Positions 8,327 to 17,655 are shown, numbered from the stretch's first letter. The stretch: DNA of 64,000 nt from Crossiella sp. CA-258035 (GCF_030064675.1 NZ_CP116413.1:8337501-8401500), one strand, 5' to 3'. Numbers and translations: made by a program. Notes: generated by a model not told the origin, from the letters alone.

Positions 8327-9658
8327 GTGCACGTGCTCACCCGGCCCGTCGGCCGCCGGTCCGCCCCGGAACTGGTGTTCCGGCGGCTGGTCGCGCGTGC
8401 CCACGAGCTGGGTCTGCCGCCGCCGGCCGCGCTCAGCGGTGACTGGTTCGGCGCGCGGGCCGTGCTGCTGCCTTCGGTGCAGGTCAACCCGGTGGCGGAC
8501 GAGGTGGCACACACCGTGCCCTGCCTCCAGCCGACGGTGACCGGGCCGGTGCCGCCGGGCACGGTCGGCGGTGGCTGGTTCGGCTTCCTCGGTTACGGGC
8601 TCACCGATCCGGGGGTCTGGACCGCGCCGCGCGGGTTGCCGAACGCGGTCTGGGGCTGGGCCGACCACGTGCTGCGGCTGGACCACGGCGGGCAGTGGTG
8701 GTTCGAGGCGCTGGTGCCGGACAACCGCGCGGAGCCGGTCGCGCTGGCAGCGGAGCTGGCCGAGCTGGTGGCCGCGAGCACCGAGCCGGCCCGGCGGCCG
8801 TGGCGGGCCGGGCCACTGCGCAGAGCCTCCGCTGCCCGGCACCGGGCGGCGGTGGCCGGTTGTGTCGAGCAGATCGCGGCCGGGGAGATCTTCCAGGCCA
8901 ACGTGTGCACCCAGTTCACCGCCGAGTTCGACGGCGACCCGGCCGAGCTGTTCGCCGAGGGCGTGGCCCGGCTGGACCCGGCCCGCGCGGCCTACCTGGC
9001 CGGGGACTGGGGCGCGGTGGTCTCCTTCTCCCCCGAGCTGTTCCTGGCCAGGCACGGGCGCACCGTGCGGTCCAGTCCGATCAAGGGCACGCTGCCCAGG
9101 CGCGGTCCGGAGGACGAGGGGAACGCGGCCCGGCTGCGCCGCTCGGTCAAGGACGTCGCGGAGAACGTGATGATCGTCGACCTGGTGCGCAACGACCTCG
9201 GCCGGGTCTGCGTGCCGGGCTCGGTGACCGTGCCGGAGCTGCTGAAGATCCGGCCTGCGCCCGGCGTCTGGCACCTGGTGTCCACTGTGGAGGGTCAGCT
9301 GCGGCCGGCGGTGGACGACGCCGAGCTGCTGGGGGCGACCTTCCCGCCCGGCTCGGTCACCGGCGCGCCCAAGGTGCGCGCGCTGGAGCTCATCGCCGGG
9401 CTGGAGGACCAGCCGAGGCAGGTCTACTGCGGCGCGGTCGGCCTGGCCTCGCCGGTGGCCGGGATGGAGCTGAACGTGGCCATCCGCACGCTGGAGATCC
9501 GCGACGGCGAGCTGCGGCTCGGTGTCGGCGGCGGCATCACCGCGGACTCCGACCCGCAGGCGGAGTGGCTGGAGTGCCTGGCCAAGGCGGCGCCGCTGGA
9601 GCGGTTGCTGACCAGCGGGGCCGCGGTGGCCTGCTCGGTCAACCAGCGGGCGCGCTGA
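8327..9658 (+). CDS. pabB: Aminodeoxychorismate synthase component I (PabB-like)
   Basis: This 443-residue chorismate-utilising enzyme makes 4-amino-4-deoxychorismate for p-aminobenzoate and folate. The C-terminal chorismate-binding domain (about 180-435) carries PIKGTLPRRG, where the Lys is diagnostic of PabB rather than anthranilate synthase (PIAGT). It also has ENVMIVDLVRNDLGRV, FPPGSVTGAPK and YCGAVG. No glutaminase domain is fused, so it needs a separate PabA-type partner outside the window. The start is taken as GTG 8327, with no clear SD. The 3' end overlaps the convergent phosphatase gene by 20 bp. Confidence 0.85.
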   Translation: MHVLTRPVGRRSAPELVFRRLVARAHELGLPPPAALSGDWFGARAVLLPSVQVNPVADEVAHTVPCLQPTVTGPVPPGTVGGGWFGFLGYGLTDPGVWTAPRGLPNAVWGWADHVLRLDHGGQWWFEALVPDNRAEPVALAAELAELVAASTEPARRPWRAGPLRRASAARHRAAVAGCVEQIAAGEIFQANVCTQFTAEFDGDPAELFAEGVARLDPARAAYLAGDWGAVVSFSPELFLARHGRTVRSSPIKGTLPRRGPEDEGNAARLRRSVKDVAENVMIVDLVRNDLGRVCVPGSVTVPELLKIRPAPGVWHLVSTVEGQLRPAVDDAELLGATFPPGSVTGAPKVRALELIAGLEDQPRQVYCGAVGLASPVAGMELNVAIRTLEIRDGELRLGVGGGITADSDPQAEWLECLAKAAPLERLLTSGAAVACSVNQRAR

Positions 9659-10487
9659 ACACCACCGCCGCGATCTCCTCGGCCAGCGCGGGCGTGGCCG
9701 CGGCAATGCCGGACCAGCGGCGGGTCAGGTCCACGTCCAGTTCCAGCGGCCGCCCCATCGCGTCGATCACCACGCCGCCCGCGGCCGGCACGGTGACCAT
9801 GGCGGCGGCCAGGTCCATGATCCGGTGGGTGTCCGAGCCGGGGTCGGCGTAGGCGTCCGCCGAGCCCTCGGCGACCAGCGCGCACTCCAGCGCGGTGGTG
9901 CCCAGCACGCGCACCCTGGAGGCGCGGGCGGCCAGCCGGGACCAGGTGTCCTGGTTCTGCTTGGGGCGTTGCAGGCACAGCTGTGCCCCGTCCAGCGCGG
10001 TGCGGCCGGTGGTGCGGTACTCGGTCGGCTCGTCAGCGCGCGCGTACCAGCAGCGGCCGGTGTCGAACCAGCAGGTCAGCGCCTCGATCGGCTTGCCGTC
10101 CAGGGCGAGCACGCCGGCGAAGCAGCTCAGCGGCACCCCGGCGGCGGAGTTGCCGGTGCCGTCCACCGGGTCGACCACCAGGGTCAGCGCGGAGCCGTGG
10201 TCCAGGAAACCGGCCTCCTCGCTGAGCAGGTTGACCCCGTGCCGGGCGGCGGCCTCGGCGATGGCGTTCTCCACCAGGTCGTCCACCCGGGAGGTCGGGG
10301 TGCCGTCCGCGCCCATCCGGACCTGCTCGCCGAGCTCGTCCCGGTCGAAGCGGTGCCGTCCGGCGCGCAGCGCGGTGGCCGCGGCGCGGCACGCGTCGGC
10401 CAGCGCGGAGTGGGTGGCCTCCGGCAGTTCGGGCTCGGGCACCGGCCACGCGATGCGCCGCGGGCTGGTCAGCTCGACGTCGGTCAC
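9639..10487 (-). CDS. Inositol monophosphatase family protein
   Basis: This 282-residue Mg-dependent, Li-sensitive phosphatase fold protein has metal-binding motifs LLSEEAGF (Glu), DPVDGTGNSAAGVP (the family signature DPxDGT) and a late GSDTHRIMDLAAAMV in place of the usual WDxAAG. The substrate could be inositol phosphate, histidinol phosphate or a nucleotide. The changed last motif (MDLAAA) makes the exact activity uncertain. GTG 10487 has GGAG 6 nt upstream. It is transcribed toward pabB, with a 20-bp tail-to-tail overlap. Confidence 0.8.
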   Translation of the reverse strand: MTDVELTSPRRIAWPVPEPELPEATHSALADACRAAATALRAGRHRFDRDELGEQVRMGADGTPTSRVDDLVENAIAEAAARHGVNLLSEEAGFLDHGSALTLVVDPVDGTGNSAAGVPLSCFAGVLALDGKPIEALTCWFDTGRCWYARADEPTEYRTTGRTALDGAQLCLQRPKQNQDTWSRLAARASRVRVLGTTALECALVAEGSADAYADPGSDTHRIMDLAAAMVTVPAAGGVVIDAMGRPLELDVDLTRRWSGIAAATPALAEEIAAVVFSAPAG

Positions 10488-10561
10488 TGCTGGCTCCTCT
10501 CCAAGCGGGCTTCTCGTGTTGTTCGTACCCCGGTACTGGTGCTCAGGAAGCGCACCGTGGA

Positions 10562-10590
10562 CAATGAACGAAAGAACAGATCGTTCATTG
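10562..10590. promoter_or_regulatory. 10-bp inverted repeat, candidate TetR operator
   Basis: CAATGAACGA and TCGTTCATTG form a perfect inverted repeat separated by 9 nt, ending 16 bp before the TetR gene start. This is the form and place expected for an autoregulatory TetR site. It could also control the divergent phosphatase gene. Confidence 0.65.
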
Positions 10591-10606
10591 CCTCATTGGA
10601 GGGGTC

Positions 10607-11185
10607 GTGCCTGCCCATTTCGACGAGCGCGACCGGGCCCGGATCAGGGCGGAGTTGCTGGCTGCCGGCCGGGAGCTGTTCGTGGCGCAGGGGTTGCGCA
10701 AGACCTCGCTGGCCGAGCTGACCGAACCGGCCGGGATCGCCAAGACCAGCTTCTACGCCTTCTTCGACTCGAAGGAGTCCCTCTACGGCGAGCTGATGCT
10801 GGCGAACGCGCCCACCATCCAGGCCCGGGTGCTGGCCACCCTGCGCGGCGAGCCGAGGGCGGCGATCGGGGCCTTCCTGCGCGAGGTGCTCGCGGTGCTG
10901 GCGGAGGATCCGTTGTACCGCAGGCTGATCACGCATCCGGAGGAACTGGCCGCGGTCACCGCGCGGCTCTCCCCGGAGCGGGCCGCGGCGCTGCGCGAGC
11001 AGGCGGCGCTGCCGATCGGGGAGTTCCTGGCCCGCACCGGGCTGAGCGACCGGCGGCCGGAGGTGGTGCTCGGGGTGCTGCGCGCGGTGCTGCTGCTTCC
11101 CTTGCACCGCAACGAGTTCGGCGAGGTCTACGACGAGGTGGTGGACCAGCTGGTCGAGTTCGTGGCGAGCGGGCTGAGCCGATGA
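10607..11185 (+). CDS. TetR family transcriptional regulator
   Basis: This 192-residue regulator has an N-terminal TetR helix-turn-helix (about 10-60, LAELTEPAGIAKTSFYAFFDSKESLYGEL) and a C-terminal ligand-binding domain with helices ending VVDQLVEFVASGL. GTG 10607 follows GGAGGGG. An inverted repeat just upstream is the likely operator. The stop overlaps the ATG of the downstream hydrolase (ATGA), so regulator and enzyme form one transcript. The hydrolase substrate or product may be the effector, which is inference. Confidence 0.9.
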   Translation: MPAHFDERDRARIRAELLAAGRELFVAQGLRKTSLAELTEPAGIAKTSFYAFFDSKESLYGELMLANAPTIQARVLATLRGEPRAAIGAFLREVLAVLAEDPLYRRLITHPEELAAVTARLSPERAAALREQAALPIGEFLARTGLSDRRPEVVLGVLRAVLLLPLHRNEFGEVYDEVVDQLVEFVASGLSR

Positions 11186-11991
11186 GGGACGTCGAAGCGG
11201 GCAGGCTGCCTGGCGGTTTTCCTTACCTGGCCGTGGGTTCCGGCAAGCCGCTGGTCTACCTGCCGGGTTTCACGCCGGAGCACGTGAACCCGACGGGTCT
11301 GGCCGCGCGAATGGCGATCCGGTCGGTGCGGCCGCTGGCCGAGGGCGGCTGGCGGGTGCACCTGGTGAACCGGCGGCCGGGACTGCGGCCGGGGATGAGC
11401 ATGGCCGAGATCGCGGGCGAGCACGCCGAGGCGATCCGGTCGCGGTTCGGCGGGCCAGTGGCGCTGGTGGGGCACTCCACCGGCGGCACGGTGGCCTTGC
11501 AGCTGACCGCCGACCACCCGGCGGTGGTGTCCAGGGTGGTGCTGGCCTCGACCGCGTACACGCTGGGGCCGGTGGCACGGCGGGCGCAGTGGGCGATGGC
11601 GCACCGGCTGGCCGAGCGGAAACCCGGCTACCACCTGCTCGCCGACGGGTTCACCAGGAACCCGGTGCTGCGGCGGGTGCTGCGCGGGCTGATGTGGGCC
11701 GTGGGCAGCTTCGGGCCGTTCCCGGCGGACCCGGCGGACATGCTGACCGTGATCCAGGCCGAGGACGCGGTGGACCTGCGCGCGCGGCTGCCGGAGATCA
11801 CCACCCCGGCGCTGGTGGTGGCCGGGGCGCGGGACTACTTCTGGACGCCGGAGCTGTTCACCGAGACCGCGGCCGGGATGCCGAACGCGCGGCTGGCGCT
11901 GTACCCGGACGCCGGGCACGCGGTGAACGTCAGCGCCCGGTTCTACCGGGACGCGCTGGCCTTCCTCGCGGCAGACGGCGCGTCCCGGTAG
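11182..11991 (+). CDS. Alpha/beta hydrolase
   Basis: This 269-residue alpha/beta-hydrolase fold enzyme has nucleophile Ser in GHSTGG, a candidate acid in GARDYFW and the catalytic His in DAGHAV, all at the expected spacing. An oxyanion-hole region YLPGFTPEH lies near the N-terminus in place of HGxP. The substrate cannot be predicted. It is co-transcribed with, and overlaps, the preceding tetR gene. It converges on mdh with a 10-bp gap. Confidence 0.85.
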   Translation: MRDVEAGRLPGGFPYLAVGSGKPLVYLPGFTPEHVNPTGLAARMAIRSVRPLAEGGWRVHLVNRRPGLRPGMSMAEIAGEHAEAIRSRFGGPVALVGHSTGGTVALQLTADHPAVVSRVVLASTAYTLGPVARRAQWAMAHRLAERKPGYHLLADGFTRNPVLRRVLRGLMWAVGSFGPFPADPADMLTVIQAEDAVDLRARLPEITTPALVVAGARDYFWTPELFTETAAGMPNARLALYPDAGHAVNVSARFYRDALAFLAADGASR

Positions 11992-12001
11992 GCGGAGACG
12001 A

Positions 12002-12958
12002 TCAGAGGCTCTGCACGTCGGCCTGCTTGGCGCGCACGGCCTCGGCGGCCTCCTTGAGCGCGGCCAGCTCGGAGTCGGTCAGCTCGGTCTCCACGACCTT
12101 CTTGACCCCGCCCTTGCCCAGCTCGGCGGTGACGCCCAGGTAGACGCCCTCGATGCCGAACTCGCCGTCGACCCAGGCGCAGACCGGCATGACCGCGCCG
12201 GAGTCCTCGCGCACGGCCTTGGCCATCCGGGCGGCCGCGGCGGACGGCGCGTAGTAGGCGGAACCGGTCTTGAGCAGCGCGACCACCTCGGCGCCGCCGT
12301 TGCGGGTGCGGGTGACCAGCTCCTCGACCTTGTCCGCGAGCAGCAGGTCGGTCAGCGGCTTGCCGTTGACCGAGCAGGCCGAGGGCACCGGCACCATGGT
12401 GTCGCCGTGCGAGCCCAGGGTCAGGGTCTTGACCGAGGAGACCGGGACGGACAGCGTCTCGGCCACGAAGTTGGTGAAGCGCGCGGTGTCGAGCATGCCG
12501 GCCTGGCCGATGACCCGGTTCTTCGGGAACTGGGTGGCGATCTGGGCCAGCGCGGTCATCTCGTCCAGCGGGTTGGAGACCACGATCACCACGGCCTCGG
12601 GGGCGTGCTTGGCGACGTTCTCCGCGACCTGACGGACGATCTTGGCGTTGGTCTCGATCAGGTCCATCCGGCTCATGCCGGGCTTGCGCGGCAGACCGGC
12701 GGTGATCACCACGATGTCCGAGCCCGCGATGGCCTCGTAGCCACTGCCGTCGCGACCGGTGGTCTGGCCGACGACCTTGGTCTCGAAGCCCTCGACCGGG
12801 CGGGACTGGTTCAGGTCCAGCGCCAGGCCCTCGGCCTTGCCGTCGATGATGTCGGTCAGCACGACGGTGTCGAAGATGTCGTACTCGGCCAGCCGCTGCG
12901 CCGTGGTGGAGCCGTAGAAACCGGCGCCGATTACGGCGACCTTGCCGGAGCGTGCCAC
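12002..12958 (-). CDS. mdh: Malate dehydrogenase
   Basis: This 318-residue NAD-dependent TCA-cycle enzyme oxidises malate to oxaloacetate. The Rossmann motif is GAGFYGSTTAQ. The specificity loop reads LPRKPGMSR, where Arg rather than Gln selects malate over lactate. The catalytic His lies in LGSHGDTMVP. It belongs to the LDH-like MDH class. GTG 12958 is preferred over an upstream ATG because AAGGA lies 8 nt before it. Confidence 0.93.
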   Translation of the reverse strand: MARSGKVAVIGAGFYGSTTAQRLAEYDIFDTVVLTDIIDGKAEGLALDLNQSRPVEGFETKVVGQTTGRDGSGYEAIAGSDIVVITAGLPRKPGMSRMDLIETNAKIVRQVAENVAKHAPEAVVIVVSNPLDEMTALAQIATQFPKNRVIGQAGMLDTARFTNFVAETLSVPVSSVKTLTLGSHGDTMVPVPSACSVNGKPLTDLLLADKVEELVTRTRNGGAEVVALLKTGSAYYAPSAAAARMAKAVREDSGAVMPVCAWVDGEFGIEGVYLGVTAELGKGGVKKVVETELTDSELAALKEAAEAVRAKQADVQSL

Positions 12959-13093
12959 TGGTGAAGTCCTTCCGATCCGCATGTTCCGCATGGGGTGGGT
13001 CCACGGGCGCGCAGCGGAGAGGCCCGGTCACAACCGCGGGACCGCATCACCGGGCTGTGCGCCCAGCGCAGGCGAGGTTACCAACACCGCCGG

Positions 13094-13113
13094 TCACCGG
13101 AGTTCTCCGGTGA
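13094..13113 (-). terminator. Palindromic hairpin after folD-DUF3017
   Basis: TCACCGGAG and CTCCGGTGA are perfectly complementary around a 2-nt centre, directly after the DUF3017 stop (13125, minus strand). It is a likely transcription end for that operon, without a U-tract. The remaining 12959-13093 holds the mdh upstream region and no gene I can see. Confidence 0.5.
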
Positions 13114-13124
13114 GCAGCATCTCC

Positions 13125-13424
13125 TCAGGGCCCGATGGTCATGGCCACATAGGTGATCATCAACGCGAACCCGCTGTAGGTGAGCACGTCGATCGGGCGG
13201 CTGCGGATGGCGAGCAGGTAGCTGGCCTCCACCGGCAGCGCGGCCCGGAACACCGCGGCCAGGAACAGCGCCCCGGCCAGCGTCACCGAACCGCGCTTCC
13301 AGTGGTACATCAGGATCCAGACGAACCCGAAGACCACCATGGCCATCACCACCAGGAACGGCACCACGCGCAGCCAGGCGGGCCGCTGCTCCTGGGTGGG
13401 CGGCAGGTCGGCGGCCACGCTCAT
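13125..13424 (-). CDS. DUF3017 family small membrane protein
   Basis: This 99-residue protein has three hydrophobic segments (about 18-40, 48-68 and 80-97) and matches the DUF3017 family of actinobacteria, which is usually encoded right after folD. Function is unknown. The ATG overlaps the folD stop (ATGA), so expression is coupled to one-carbon metabolism. The motif [13 protein letters not shown] near the C-terminus is typical of the family. Confidence 0.85.
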   Translation of the reverse strand: MSVAADLPPTQEQRPAWLRVVPFLVVMAMVVFGFVWILMYHWKRGSVTLAGALFLAAVFRAALPVEASYLLAIRSRPIDVLTYSGFALMITYVAMTIGP

Positions 13425-14272
13425 CCCGCCGCTCGCTCGGCCGCCTCGACCACGTTGCTGACCAGCAGCGCCCTGGTCATCGGGCCGACGCCGCCGGGGT
13501 TGGGCGAGAAGAAGCCCGCGACCTCGCGCACGTCCGGGTGCACGTCGCCGGAGACGCCGCTGTCGGTGCGGCTGACGCCCACGTCCAGCACGGCCGCGCC
13601 CGGCTTGACCATGTCCGGCTTGATCAGCGCGGGCACACCCGCGGCGGCGATCACGATGTCCGCGCGGCGCACCTCGGCGGCCAGGTCCTTGGTGCCGGTG
13701 TGGCACAGGGTGACCGTGGCGTTCTCCGACTTGCGGGTCAGCAGCAGGCCCATGGAGCGGCCCACGGTGATGCCGCGGCCGACCACGACCACCTGCGCCC
13801 CGTTGATCGGCACCTCGTACTGGCGGAGCAGCCGGATGATGCCGTGCGGGGTGCAGGGCAGCGGCGCGGTCTTGCCCAGCACCAGGCGGCCCAGGTTGAC
13901 CGGGTGCAGGCCGTCGGCGTCCTTGGCCGGGTCGATCCGCTCCAGGATCGCGTTCGCGTCGATGTGCCCGGGCAGCGGCAGCTGGACGATGTAGGCGGTG
14001 CAGTCCGGGTCGGCGTTCAGCTCGTCGATCACCTTGGCCAGCTCGTCCTGGCTGATGTCGGCGGGCAGGTCCCGGCGGATGGAGTTGATGCCCAGCTGCG
14101 CGCAGTCCTTGTGCTTGGACCGCACGTACATCGCCGATCCCGGGTCATCGCCCACCAGCACGGTGCCCAGGCCGGGCACGATGCCCCGCGCCTTGAGCGC
14201 GTCCACCCGCGGCCGCAGGTCGTCGAAGATGGCGTTCTTGGTCGCCTTGCCGTCCAGGATCGTTGCCGTCAC
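13421..14272 (-). CDS. folD: FolD, methylene-THF dehydrogenase/methenyl-THF cyclohydrolase
   Basis: This 283-residue bifunctional enzyme interconverts 5,10-methylene-THF and 10-formyl-THF, which feeds PurN and PurH. The active-site motif [14 protein letters not shown] carries the catalytic Lys. [10 protein letters not shown] and the NADP-binding [14 protein letters not shown] are also present, as is [12 protein letters not shown] near the C-terminus. The start is GTG 14272. It is followed, with overlap, by the DUF3017 gene. Confidence 0.95.
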   Translation of the reverse strand: MTATILDGKATKNAIFDDLRPRVDALKARGIVPGLGTVLVGDDPGSAMYVRSKHKDCAQLGINSIRRDLPADISQDELAKVIDELNADPDCTAYIVQLPLPGHIDANAILERIDPAKDADGLHPVNLGRLVLGKTAPLPCTPHGIIRLLRQYEVPINGAQVVVVGRGITVGRSMGLLLTRKSENATVTLCHTGTKDLAAEVRRADIVIAAAGVPALIKPDMVKPGAAVLDVGVSRTDSGVSGDVHPDVREVAGFFSPNPGGVGPMTRALLVSNVVEAAERAAG

Positions 14273-14290
14273 GACTTCAATAATCCCACG

Positions 14291-15274
14291 TCATGCGCGC
14301 TCGTTCACGGGCACCCGTTCCAGCCAGATCTCGCGCCAGAAGGGCACGAACTCGCGTGGGCAGTTGACGTTGAAGCGGCCCAGGCAGACCACGCCCTCCA
14401 GCACGATGCACGGGTTGGCCAGGTGCAGCATCCGGCCGGTGCGCTCGTCGATGCAGCGGTCCACCCTGGCCAGCACCCTGGCGGTGCGGCCGCAGAAGTG
14501 CGCCATCTCCTCGTCGAAGCTCATGCCCCGGTTGCGCAGGTTGTCATCCAGCGTGGCCTCGATATCGGACCTGGGTCTGATCCGCACCAGCTCGCCCGGC
14601 TGTAGGTTCAACGTGGCGGTCGGGGTCTTGCCCGGTCGACCGGGGTTGAGGAAGCCCCAGTCGCGGCCGCCGCGGAAGAGCAGCCAGCGGGGCAGGCGCT
14701 TGCGGCTCTCCACCTGGACGCGGTTGAACACGCCGACCAGGAAGCCGCGCAGGGCCAGCAGCGGGCCGACGTTGCCGGTGCGCACGTCGGTGACGTACTG
14801 GCTCAGGCTGAGCACCGGCATGCAGATCGGCGCGGCGCGCAGGATCTCGGTGGCCTGGCAGGCGTAGCGGGCCTGGCCGTCCGGGTCGGCGCCCCTGGTG
14901 GTGGCCGAGACCAGCAGCGGCAGGTTCGGCTTGCCCTCGGCCGGGGTGTGGCGCGGGGCGAGCTGGCCGGGTTCGATCTTGCGGAGCCAGTCCTCCTTCC
15001 AGTACAGGGAGCAGGCGGTCTGGCAGCCGCCGTGCGCGGAGCCGTCGCAGCGCGCGCCGGTGAGGTGCACCGCGCGGGCCATCCGGCGTAGGCCGGTGTG
15101 GGTGATGGAGTCGCAGAGCTTGTGCGCCACCTTGTGCACGGTCATCCGCTGCCCGCAGTAACGCAGCATCTCCGGCATGAACGGCAGCTCGTCCAGCTCG
15201 CCGCGTTCGTCCAAGGTCGACAAAATCTCTTGCGCGCCAAGGACTTCGACCACGTCACCGACCTTCAGGCTCAT
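14291..15274 (-). CDS. Uncharacterised protein with a duplicated Cys-rich domain
   Basis: This 327-residue protein has no function I recognise. Residues about 6-98 and 232-322 are clearly homologous halves. Both read G(D/E)xVxV, then a TLD segment, then EMxxxCG(Q/R)xxxVxxxV, then a conserved Cys before a CxxG, a second Cys cluster and a closing WxExWLxxV. Each half keeps four to five Cys, suggesting a metal-binding or disulphide-stapled SH3-like unit. The central linker (about 100-230) is basic and has further Cys. ATG 15274 is the first plausible start. No signal peptide is seen. It lies 18 bp before folD on the same strand. Confidence 0.7.
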   Translation of the reverse strand: MSLKVGDVVEVLGAQEILSTLDERGELDELPFMPEMLRYCGQRMTVHKVAHKLCDSITHTGLRRMARAVHLTGARCDGSAHGGCQTACSLYWKEDWLRKIEPGQLAPRHTPAEGKPNLPLLVSATTRGADPDGQARYACQATEILRAAPICMPVLSLSQYVTDVRTGNVGPLLALRGFLVGVFNRVQVESRKRLPRWLLFRGGRDWGFLNPGRPGKTPTATLNLQPGELVRIRPRSDIEATLDDNLRNRGMSFDEEMAHFCGRTARVLARVDRCIDERTGRMLHLANPCIVLEGVVCLGRFNVNCPREFVPFWREIWLERVPVNERA

Positions 15275-15332
15275 GGCTCCGTCGTCCCACGGCCGAGGAC
15301 CGGGTGGCAACTCCCCGTGACCGGGTTGTTAC

Positions 15333-16307
15333 TCAGCGGCGACTGGGCAGCGCGGCCACGCCGACCGCGACCAGGGTCAGCAGGGTGCCGGTGACCGCGA
15401 CCGCGGACAGGTGCGCGCCCTCGGCGGGGAAGAGCAGGTCCAGCGCCAGCGCGCCGAGCAGTTGACCGGCCACCGAGCCGAGGCCGAGCAGCAGCACGCC
15501 GGTGATCCGGACCAGCGCGGCGGCGCCCGCGATGAAGACCAGGCCGATCGCGCCGCCGAGGTAGAGCAGCGGGTCCGTGGGCAGGGTGGCGGGCCAGCCC
15601 TCGGTGGCGAAGTGGAAGACGCCGAAGACCAGCAGCGCGGTGGTCCCGGCCAGGAAGTTGACCAGGGTGGCCGGCAGCACGCCACCGGCGGCTTCCTTGA
15701 TCCGGCCGTTCATCGCCTGCTGCCAGGACATGCCGATCCCGGCCAGCAGCGGCAGCACGGCCAGCACCAGCGCGCCGGGCGCGCTGAGCCGTTCGGACAC
15801 CGCGACCAGCACGGCGGCCACCGCGAGCACCGCGCCCAGCACCCTGGTCACGGTCAGCGGCTGCGGACCGGCCGGCCCGAGTCCGGCCCGGTCCACCGCG
15901 AGGCTGCTCACCGCCTGCCCGGCCACCACGGCCACGGTGAACACCGCGACGCCGAGGCTGGCCACCGCCACGCCCTGGGAGAACACCAGCAGCGCGCCGC
16001 ACAGCCCGCCCAGGGTCTGCCACCAGCGCACCGAGCCGTTCCGCAGCGCCGCGCCCAGCCGCTTGGTGGCCCGGCGGCTGCCCGGCAGCGCCAGGACCAG
16101 CGCGAGCACCAGCAGCAGGCCGCTGCCGAAGGAGATCAGGGCCGCGCCGACGCCGTCCTGCATCTGCCTGCCCAGCTCACCGTTGAGGCGGGACTGGAGC
16201 ACGATCAGCACGCCGATGCCCGCCGCGCCCAGCACGCCGAGCAGGCGGGCGCGCGAGCTGGTCCGGGTGCGGGTGTCCGGCCGGGCCGGGGCGTCGGTGG
16301 CAGTCAT
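15333..16307 (-). CDS. DMT family transporter (DUF606/YdcZ type)
   Basis: This 324-residue membrane protein has about ten hydrophobic segments in two halves. Each half has the YdcZ-type pattern with conserved SRLNGELGRQMQDGVGAALISF in the first repeat and QQAMNGRIKEAAGGVLPATLVNFLAG in the second. Most DUF606 proteins have five helices and act in pairs; this is the fused ten-helix form. The substrate is unknown. ATG 16307 follows a GGGGG run. Confidence 0.8.
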   Translation of the reverse strand: MTATDAPARPDTRTRTSSRARLLGVLGAAGIGVLIVLQSRLNGELGRQMQDGVGAALISFGSGLLLVLALVLALPGSRRATKRLGAALRNGSVRWWQTLGGLCGALLVFSQGVAVASLGVAVFTVAVVAGQAVSSLAVDRAGLGPAGPQPLTVTRVLGAVLAVAAVLVAVSERLSAPGALVLAVLPLLAGIGMSWQQAMNGRIKEAAGGVLPATLVNFLAGTTALLVFGVFHFATEGWPATLPTDPLLYLGGAIGLVFIAGAAALVRITGVLLLGLGSVAGQLLGALALDLLFPAEGAHLSAVAVTGTLLTLVAVGVAALPSRR

Positions 16308-16365
16308 CACCCCCAGCGCAACACAAGTCGGTGGCCGAGTCATCCCACCTCTGGCCGCGACTAGC

Positions 16366-17610
16366 TCACACCGGGTCCGAGGACTCGGGCTGACGCTGGT
16401 CAGCGGGGGTGGTTGTGCGCGGGACCACACGCACCGACCAGGCCATCAGCGCGGTGCCGAAGACCATCGCCACGGTGGCGCCCGCTGCCGCGGCGGCCGG
16501 GCCGAACCGGTCCAGCAGCCAGCCCGCGACCGGGGCGGCCAGCGCGCCGCCGGTGGTGGTGAAGGTGGCCAGCCAGCCCACCGCCTCGGCGGCCCGGCCC
16601 TGCGGGGAGATGTCGCCGATGCGCTGGTTGGACGCGGAGATGGTGGGCGCGATGGCCAGGCCGCCGATGGCCAGGATCAGGCCGATCAGCACCGGCGAGG
16701 TCGGGTCCAGCACCGGCGGCAGCACCGGCACCAGCGCGGCCATGCCGAGGCCGACCATGGCCATCCGCAGCGTGGGGCGCGGCTGTCCCGGCAGGCCGCC
16801 CGAGACCAGCCCGCCGATCAGCGAGCCGACCGCCCACACCGCGATCAGCGCACCGGCCACGGTGGGCTGGCCGAGCTCGCGGCCCAGGGCCACGATGGCC
16901 AGGTCGACCATGGTGAAGGCCATCACCAGGAACAGCGAGGAGAACAGCGTGAGGGCCAGGCCGCGGGCGGCCAGCACCGAGCGGCGCCTGGTCCCCTCGG
17001 CCAGCCTGGGCAGCGGCTGCGGGGTGTCCATGCCGGCCCGGCGCAGCACCACCGCGAAGACCAGGTTGGCGCCCAGCGAGACCGCGGCGATCAACCCGAG
17101 CGCCCAGCGCGGGCCGAGCATGCCGACCGCGAAGGCGGTGAGCACCGGGCCGAGCATGAAGGTCAGCTCGAACACGGTGGCCTCGGCGCCGTAGGCGGCG
17201 GTGCGGGCCTGGCTGTCCTTGATCCTGGTGAACGCCGAGCGCACCAGCTGGGTGGCCGGCGGGGTGCTCAGCCCGGTGAAGAAGGCGATCACCGGCGCGG
17301 CGTACCAGACCGAGGCGGGCAGCACCACCAGCACGAACAGCCCGGCCACGTAGCAGAGCACGGTGACCGTGATCAGCCGCGGCGCCGAGGTCCGGTCGGC
17401 CATCCGGCCCCGCCACGGCCCGGACACGCCGTTGCCGACGGTCAGCGCCCCCATCACCAGCCCGGCCAGCGCGTAGGAGCCGGTCCACTCCACGACCAGG
17501 AAGGTCAGCGCGATCGAGGTGCCGGTGCCGTGCAGGCGCGCGAGCACCGACCACACGAGCAGGGAGGCCAGGTGCGGGACCGCGAGGAGTTGCCGGTAGG
17601 GACGGAGCAC
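16366..17610 (-). CDS. MFS transporter, paralogue 1
   Basis: This 414-residue major facilitator has twelve predicted helices and the loop 2-3 motif GPWRGRMADRTSAPR, a variant of GxxxDRxGRR. It is a tandem paralogue of the next gene upstream: both start MLRPYR(Q/E)LL and share VEWTGSYALAGLV and NQRIGDISPQGRAAEA-type segments. It is separated from that gene by 45 bp and is probably co-transcribed with it. The substrate is unknown; family members include drug exporters. Confidence 0.85.
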   Translation of the reverse strand: MLRPYRQLLAVPHLASLLVWSVLARLHGTGTSIALTFLVVEWTGSYALAGLVMGALTVGNGVSGPWRGRMADRTSAPRLITVTVLCYVAGLFVLVVLPASVWYAAPVIAFFTGLSTPPATQLVRSAFTRIKDSQARTAAYGAEATVFELTFMLGPVLTAFAVGMLGPRWALGLIAAVSLGANLVFAVVLRRAGMDTPQPLPRLAEGTRRRSVLAARGLALTLFSSLFLVMAFTMVDLAIVALGRELGQPTVAGALIAVWAVGSLIGGLVSGGLPGQPRPTLRMAMVGLGMAALVPVLPPVLDPTSPVLIGLILAIGGLAIAPTISASNQRIGDISPQGRAAEAVGWLATFTTTGGALAAPVAGWLLDRFGPAAAAAGATVAMVFGTALMAWSVRVVPRTTTPADQRQPESSDPV

Positions 17611-17655
17611 CGGGCCAGTCTGGCGACCGGGACCGACATTCCGCGCCTGGTTTTC

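Noticed and set aside
8327-9658. Anthranilate, isochorismate or salicylate synthase
   Set aside because: The PIKGT motif with Lys is specific for aminodeoxychorismate synthase; the other enzymes differ at this position.
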